A stretch of 8,649 bases of DNA from an uncultured Maritalea sp. Lineage in GTDB: Bacteria; Pseudomonadota; Alphaproteobacteria; Rhizobiales; Devosiaceae. Within the stretch, counting starts at the first letter, position 1; each line of letters starts with the position of its first letter. Made by a program: the position numbers and the translations under genes. Of the stretch, positions 6,186-8,649 are shown piece after piece. The stretch spans positions 1-8,649 of the forward strand of contig CAJXLH010000106.1 in the NCBI GenBank assembly GCA_913055925.1, written 5' to 3'. The notes below the pieces were generated by a model. The model ran no database searches. It saw nothing but the letters and a program-made list of their open reading frames with translations, and had not been told where the DNA came from.

Positions 6186-6374
6186 CTAACCCAACCGCTT
6201 AAAGAGGCGATTGACCGCCGCGATTTCGTTGACGAATTGATCAAACCGACGGTTTGAGGCTGACAGTTCTTTCAATGTCCAAATCAACAGCCCGCTCGTG
6301 CTGCTCGCCCATAAAAAAAGAGCGAGGTGCGCTAGGTCACCTCGCTGCGAAAACGCATCAGTAATTTCAAGCAT
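6186..6374 (-). CDS. g3.5: small GTA head-formation membrane protein (rcc01685-like)
   Basis: A 62-residue protein with one hydrophobic segment at about 14-34 (LAHLALFLWASSTSGLLIW), followed by a charged, probably helical tail (SASNRRFDQFVNEIA). It resembles the small protein encoded between portal and protease in RcGTA (rcc01685), which databases label a GTA head-formation protein; its biochemical role is not established. The start is convincing: ATG 6374 directly abuts the portal TAA and is preceded by a strong GGAGG with a 5-nt spacer, among the best ribosome-binding sites in the window. It ends TAG at 6188-6186. The coding sequence contains a complete intrinsic-terminator shape (6313-6346) and a 17-bp palindrome (6241-6257), listed separately. 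A membrane anchor for a head-assembly factor is inferred, not shown. Confidence 0.82.
   Translation of the reverse strand: MLEITDAFSQRGDLAHLALFLWASSTSGLLIWTLKELSASNRRFDQFVNEIAAVNRLFKRLG
6241..6257. repeat. 17-bp perfect palindrome in g3.5
   Basis: TCAAACCG and CGGTTTGA are exact reverse complements around a single central base (6249). As RNA it could fold as a 7-bp stem with a 3-nt loop; as DNA it has the form of an operator half-site pair. It lies in the codons for SNRRFDQ near the 3' half of g3.5. No function can be assigned. Confidence 0.5.
6313..6346 (-). terminator. intrinsic-terminator-like hairpin inside g3.5
   Basis: Read on the minus strand, a perfect 9-bp stem (AGCGAGGTG at 6346-6338 with CACCTCGCT at 6329-6321, six G:C pairs) encloses an 8-nt loop. 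It is followed by one C and then seven T residues (6319-6313). This is the canonical Rho-independent terminator shape in the direction of transcription. It lies about 28 nt inside the g3.5 coding sequence, 30 nt after the portal stop, and encodes the conserved-looking QRGDLAHLALFL stretch. A translating ribosome would disrupt the stem, so it could act as a translation-dependent attenuator or polarity point. Coincidence with coding constraint cannot be excluded. Confidence 0.55.
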
Positions 6375-7577
6375 TTAGTCCTCCCGTGGACCTTCATTTT
6401 GAAGGTCAGTATGTTTTAAGTGTTGTGGTGGAAGACCGAAAAGATTTCGCTTCTCGGCTTCAGTAAGGGTTTGAAGTGTGTCGATGGTCGACCAGTTTAC
6501 CAGCCGTTCATCTGCGATGGCTTCGATGGCCTCAAAATTCGGCACCAAACGCCAGTCACCTGGGAAAATTGCTTTTAAGTCTCTTGTGAAAACCGCGCAG
6601 AGTTTCACCATCTGCGGGATCATAGTTTGCCGCCAAAATGCGCGGTTAGCTTCTTTGTAATTTGCGTAAGTATTATCGCCCGCCAAACATAGCAGCATGG
6701 GCGGCACACCAAACGCCATCGCGATATCGCGTGCTGCGGCGTTTTTGGTTTCGATGAAATCCATGTCACGTGGGGACATTGAAAGGGATTTCCAATCCAA
6801 GCCCCCTTCCAAAACCATTGGTCGTCCGGCATTTCCCGCGCCCTGGAAGCTGGCATTCAACTCTTCTTTTAGCCGCGTAAACTGCTCATGGGTTAGGCTA
6901 CCGGCATCAGCGCTATATACAAGCGCCCCCGAAGGACGCGCTGCATTATCCAGCAATGCCTTGTGCCACTCGCTGGCCTTATTGTGCGTATCAATGGCGT
7001 CCATCGCGGCCTCTATCGGCGCATGACCAAAATGGTCATTAAGCGGATGGATTTCCCGCAAATGGATGAGCGGTTTCGGGTTTGCGCTCGACGGTGTGAT
7101 GCGACGTTTCTTACCGCCAACCTTATAATCATAAGCTTTTATCCAACCATCACCATCAACGATCGGTGTAACCCGATCCGGGCGCAACAAATAAAGCTGA
7201 AAGCGGTCGTCGCCAACTTTGATCAGTTCGACAAAAGCGTTACCGTTCAACATAAGGTGCGCAAACGCTTCTTCAATCATTTCGGGTCCGGCACATGTGG
7301 GGTTTGGCGCGGTCAACAAATCGAGAACTGGATGGTTGGAAGCGCGTTCACCTTGCATATCCACAACAAGCGGCACACGTGCGGCGGACTGCGCAATAAG
7401 CGATATCGAGCGCCGCGCCACGGGATTTCGTGCGTAACCATTGCGCGTTAGGCTGGCGTATGAACGGCCACTCCAATCTGCTTGTCCGGCGCCATAAAGC
7501 GACACGAAACTAGTGGCCGATTTTTGCTCGTGTTTAGGCCCGCTGGTACGGAACCAACGGCTGATGAAGTTTTCCAT
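6375..7577 (-). CDS. g3: HK97-family portal protein
   Basis: Forms the dodecameric ring at one capsid vertex through which DNA enters and to which the neck attaches. The 400-residue length is normal for the HK97-type portal of GTAs. Visible family features are NPVARRSISLIAQSAARVPL at 51-70, LNGNAFVELI near 110-119, DFIETKNAAARDIAMAFGVP at 273-292 with PPMLL just after, and NYKEANRAFWRQT at 306-318, the clip/stem/crown order of this family. It starts at ATG 7577, 15 nt after the terminase stop. The ribosome-binding site there is weak (a GAG about 11 nt upstream), so coupling to terminase translation is likely. Its TAA stop is immediately followed by the ATG of the next gene. The last 20 or so residues are polar and probably disordered. 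Assignment is from motifs and context and is secure. Confidence 0.96.
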   Translation of the reverse strand: MENFISRWFRTSGPKHEQKSATSFVSLYGAGQADWSGRSYASLTRNGYARNPVARRSISLIAQSAARVPLVVDMQGERASNHPVLDLLTAPNPTCAGPEMIEEAFAHLMLNGNAFVELIKVGDDRFQLYLLRPDRVTPIVDGDGWIKAYDYKVGGKKRRITPSSANPKPLIHLREIHPLNDHFGHAPIEAAMDAIDTHNKASEWHKALLDNAARPSGALVYSADAGSLTHEQFTRLKEELNASFQGAGNAGRPMVLEGGLDWKSLSMSPRDMDFIETKNAAARDIAMAFGVPPMLLCLAGDNTYANYKEANRAFWRQTMIPQMVKLCAVFTRDLKAIFPGDWRLVPNFEAIEAIADERLVNWSTIDTLQTLTEAEKRNLFGLPPQHLKHTDLQNEGPRED

Positions 7578-7592
7578 TTAAGACAACTCGTT

Positions 7593-8649
7593 CTATAAAT
7601 TTCGGATGCGTGGCCTTGAACTTTTGCGCCCAGAAAGTTCAGTTAGCGCCCACACCAATGCATCAAGGCGGTCAGGTGAATGCCCTTGCGCTTTGCCGTC
7701 CGGCCCAAAACAACAAAGCTCGTCTTCTAACGCGCTGAACATGCCGCAATGGTGCACTAGGCCGCGCTCATAAAGCAGCGCAATTGGTTCTGCACGGGTC
7801 CATTTTCCGCGCCGCGCATGTACTGAACGTACCGGCAAATTGGGCGATATCTGATGAAGTGCCGAACTCACCAAATCACCGCCTTGGTTTACCTCCGCCA
7901 CCACGCAATCTGCTTCAAAATGCTCAAATGCGTTCACAACCTTTTCGGCCCAAACAAGTGGCGTGGCGCGTTCAAGTGTTAGGTCCGCCAACACATAAAA
8001 ATGTTCGTTGGCGGTGCCAGCCACCACAATGCCACACTTGTCCGAACGTTCATGGGCAGAAACGGGCGGGTCAACCGCCACGACAATCCGCTCCAACGCC
8101 GGGTATGCAGCCTGCCGTTGCCGCTCAATGTCAGTACGTCGCCATAGCGCGTCATCAGCATCTTGCAAAATCTCCCCGTCAAGCTCCTGTCGGCCAAGAC
8201 TTGTGTCGCGATATCGGTCGACGACTTTCTCAAAAAATGCAGGTGCCAGGTTTTTGGCGTTTTCGTTGGTCTTAATGGTTGTCACCTGTGTTTGGTCCAA
8301 TGCAACAATGTCTTGCAAAATTTTCATCGGCTTCGGTGTTGTCGTTATCAACTGGCGCGGCCGTGTTCCCAGGCGCAGACCAAATTGCAGCATGTCCCAA
8401 GTAGCGTTTGGGTTTGGCCATTTGCAAAACTCATCAGCCCATGCGGCAGAAAATTGTGGCCCACGCAAGCTTTCGGGTTCCCGCGCTGAAAAGAGCTGTG
8501 CAACCGCACCATTCGGCCATTCCAATTGGTTTCGAGCACGATGAAATTCTGGTCGCTCATCGGGTCGATGAATGGCCATCAACCCAGAAACGCCCTCCAC
8601 CATGATCGCTCGCGCGTCACTGATCGTTTCCCCGATCAAAGCAATTTGC
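7593..8649 (-). CDS. g2: GTA terminase large subunit, 5' end outside window
   Basis: DNA-packaging motor: an ATPase plus nuclease that docks on the portal, pumps DNA into the prohead and cuts it. The frame is open to the right edge (last whole codon starts at 8648), so this is the C-terminal 351 residues or so, and the P-loop part lies outside the window. Counting from the Ile-Gly-Glu-Thr stretch near 8636, a Walker B-like SAAWADE is at about residues 64-70 and a coupling-type LITTTPKP at 97-104. The RNase H-like nuclease follows, with candidate metal ligands Asp190 (VAVDPP), Glu249 (VVAEV) and Asp323/Asp326 (SPDRLDALVWAL). WPNGAVAQLFSA and PESLRGPQF are typical of the GTA/phage terminase family. 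An apparent TTG near 8639 is not a credible start, because homologous sequence continues upstream of it. The gene ends TAG, 15 nt before the portal. A complete relative would be roughly 100 residues longer. Confidence 0.95.
   Translation of the reverse strand, partial: QIALIGETISDARAIMVEGVSGLMAIHRPDERPEFHRARNQLEWPNGAVAQLFSAREPESLRGPQFSAAWADEFCKWPNPNATWDMLQFGLRLGTRPRQLITTTPKPMKILQDIVALDQTQVTTIKTNENAKNLAPAFFEKVVDRYRDTSLGRQELDGEILQDADDALWRRTDIERQRQAAYPALERIVVAVDPPVSAHERSDKCGIVVAGTANEHFYVLADLTLERATPLVWAEKVVNAFEHFEADCVVAEVNQGGDLVSSALHQISPNLPVRSVHARRGKWTRAEPIALLYERGLVHHCGMFSALEDELCCFGPDGKAQGHSPDRLDALVWALTELSGRKSSRPRIRNL

Noticed and set aside
6963..7451. 162-residue plus-strand reading frame over the portal gene
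   Set aside because: Shadow of the portal gene on the other strand; no ribosome-binding site or domain features.
7578..7592. Possible internal promoter between terminase and portal
   Set aside because: Only 15 nt separate the genes and no -35/-10 pair with proper spacing is evident there.
8215..8260. Six-T tract in the terminase transcript with a short GCCA/TGGC repeat nearby
   Set aside because: The stem is only 4 bp and not adjacent to the tract, so terminator activity is not supported.
7784..8544. Long plus-strand frames (163 and 178 residues) over the terminase gene
   Set aside because: Antisense shadows of the conserved terminase; low-complexity, proline- or serine-rich products with no family resemblance.
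1..8649. CRISPR arrays, tRNA or rRNA genes, insertion sequences, attachment sites
   Set aside because: No direct-repeat arrays, RNA gene signatures, transposase frames or flanking duplications were seen; the window is almost entirely structural coding sequence.

Overview
This window holds the structural core of a gene transfer agent (GTA) cluster of the Rhodobacter capsulatus (RcGTA) type, from an alphaproteobacterium. All genes lie on the minus strand, so transcription runs from the right end (8649) to the left end (1). Gene order and the recognisable protein families match RcGTA g2 to g13: large terminase, portal, small membrane protein (g3.5), prohead protease, HK97-fold capsid, head-tail adaptor, stopper, tail terminator, tail tube, two tail-assembly-chaperone genes, a short tape measure, distal tail protein and baseplate hub. 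Base composition looks balanced, with AT-rich codons mixed in, so the host is not a typical high-GC Rhodobacter. A mid-GC member of the Rhizobiales or a related order fits, but genus cannot be told from this window.

Layout, in transcription order. Packaging and head: terminase (8649-7593, its N-terminal ATPase part outside the window), portal (7577-6375), g3.5 (6374-6186), protease (6126-5542), major capsid (5532-4294). Neck: adaptor (4209-3634), stopper (3637-3284), tail terminator (3291-2881). Tail: tube (2867-2451), chaperone genes (2451-2134 and 2133-1930), tape measure (1940-1389). Baseplate: distal tail protein (1389-772) and hub (775 to beyond base 1). Most junctions are 1-11 nt overlaps or gaps under 20 nt, which points to one polycistronic, translationally coupled operon. 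The only intergenic stretch with structure is the 84 nt between capsid and adaptor, which carries a strong hairpin. No gene-free stretch exceeds 300 bases.

Together the proteins would fill a small head with host DNA (terminase, portal), build and mature the capsid (capsid with built-in scaffold, protease), close the head and join the tail (adaptor, stopper, terminator), and build a short tail with a baseplate. The small terminase and the operon promoter would lie beyond the right edge. The peptidase and the large tip protein would lie beyond the left edge.

The least ordinary signals are RNA- and translation-level. They are a textbook intrinsic-terminator shape inside the g3.5 coding sequence, a capsid/adaptor hairpin with a palindrome over the adaptor ribosome-binding site, two chaperone genes in the same frame separated by a single amber codon, and an unclear protease start with a small overlapping reading frame. 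The gene content itself is a known system. Calling it a GTA rather than a prophage rests on gene order and short tail genes, because the flanks that would settle it are not visible.
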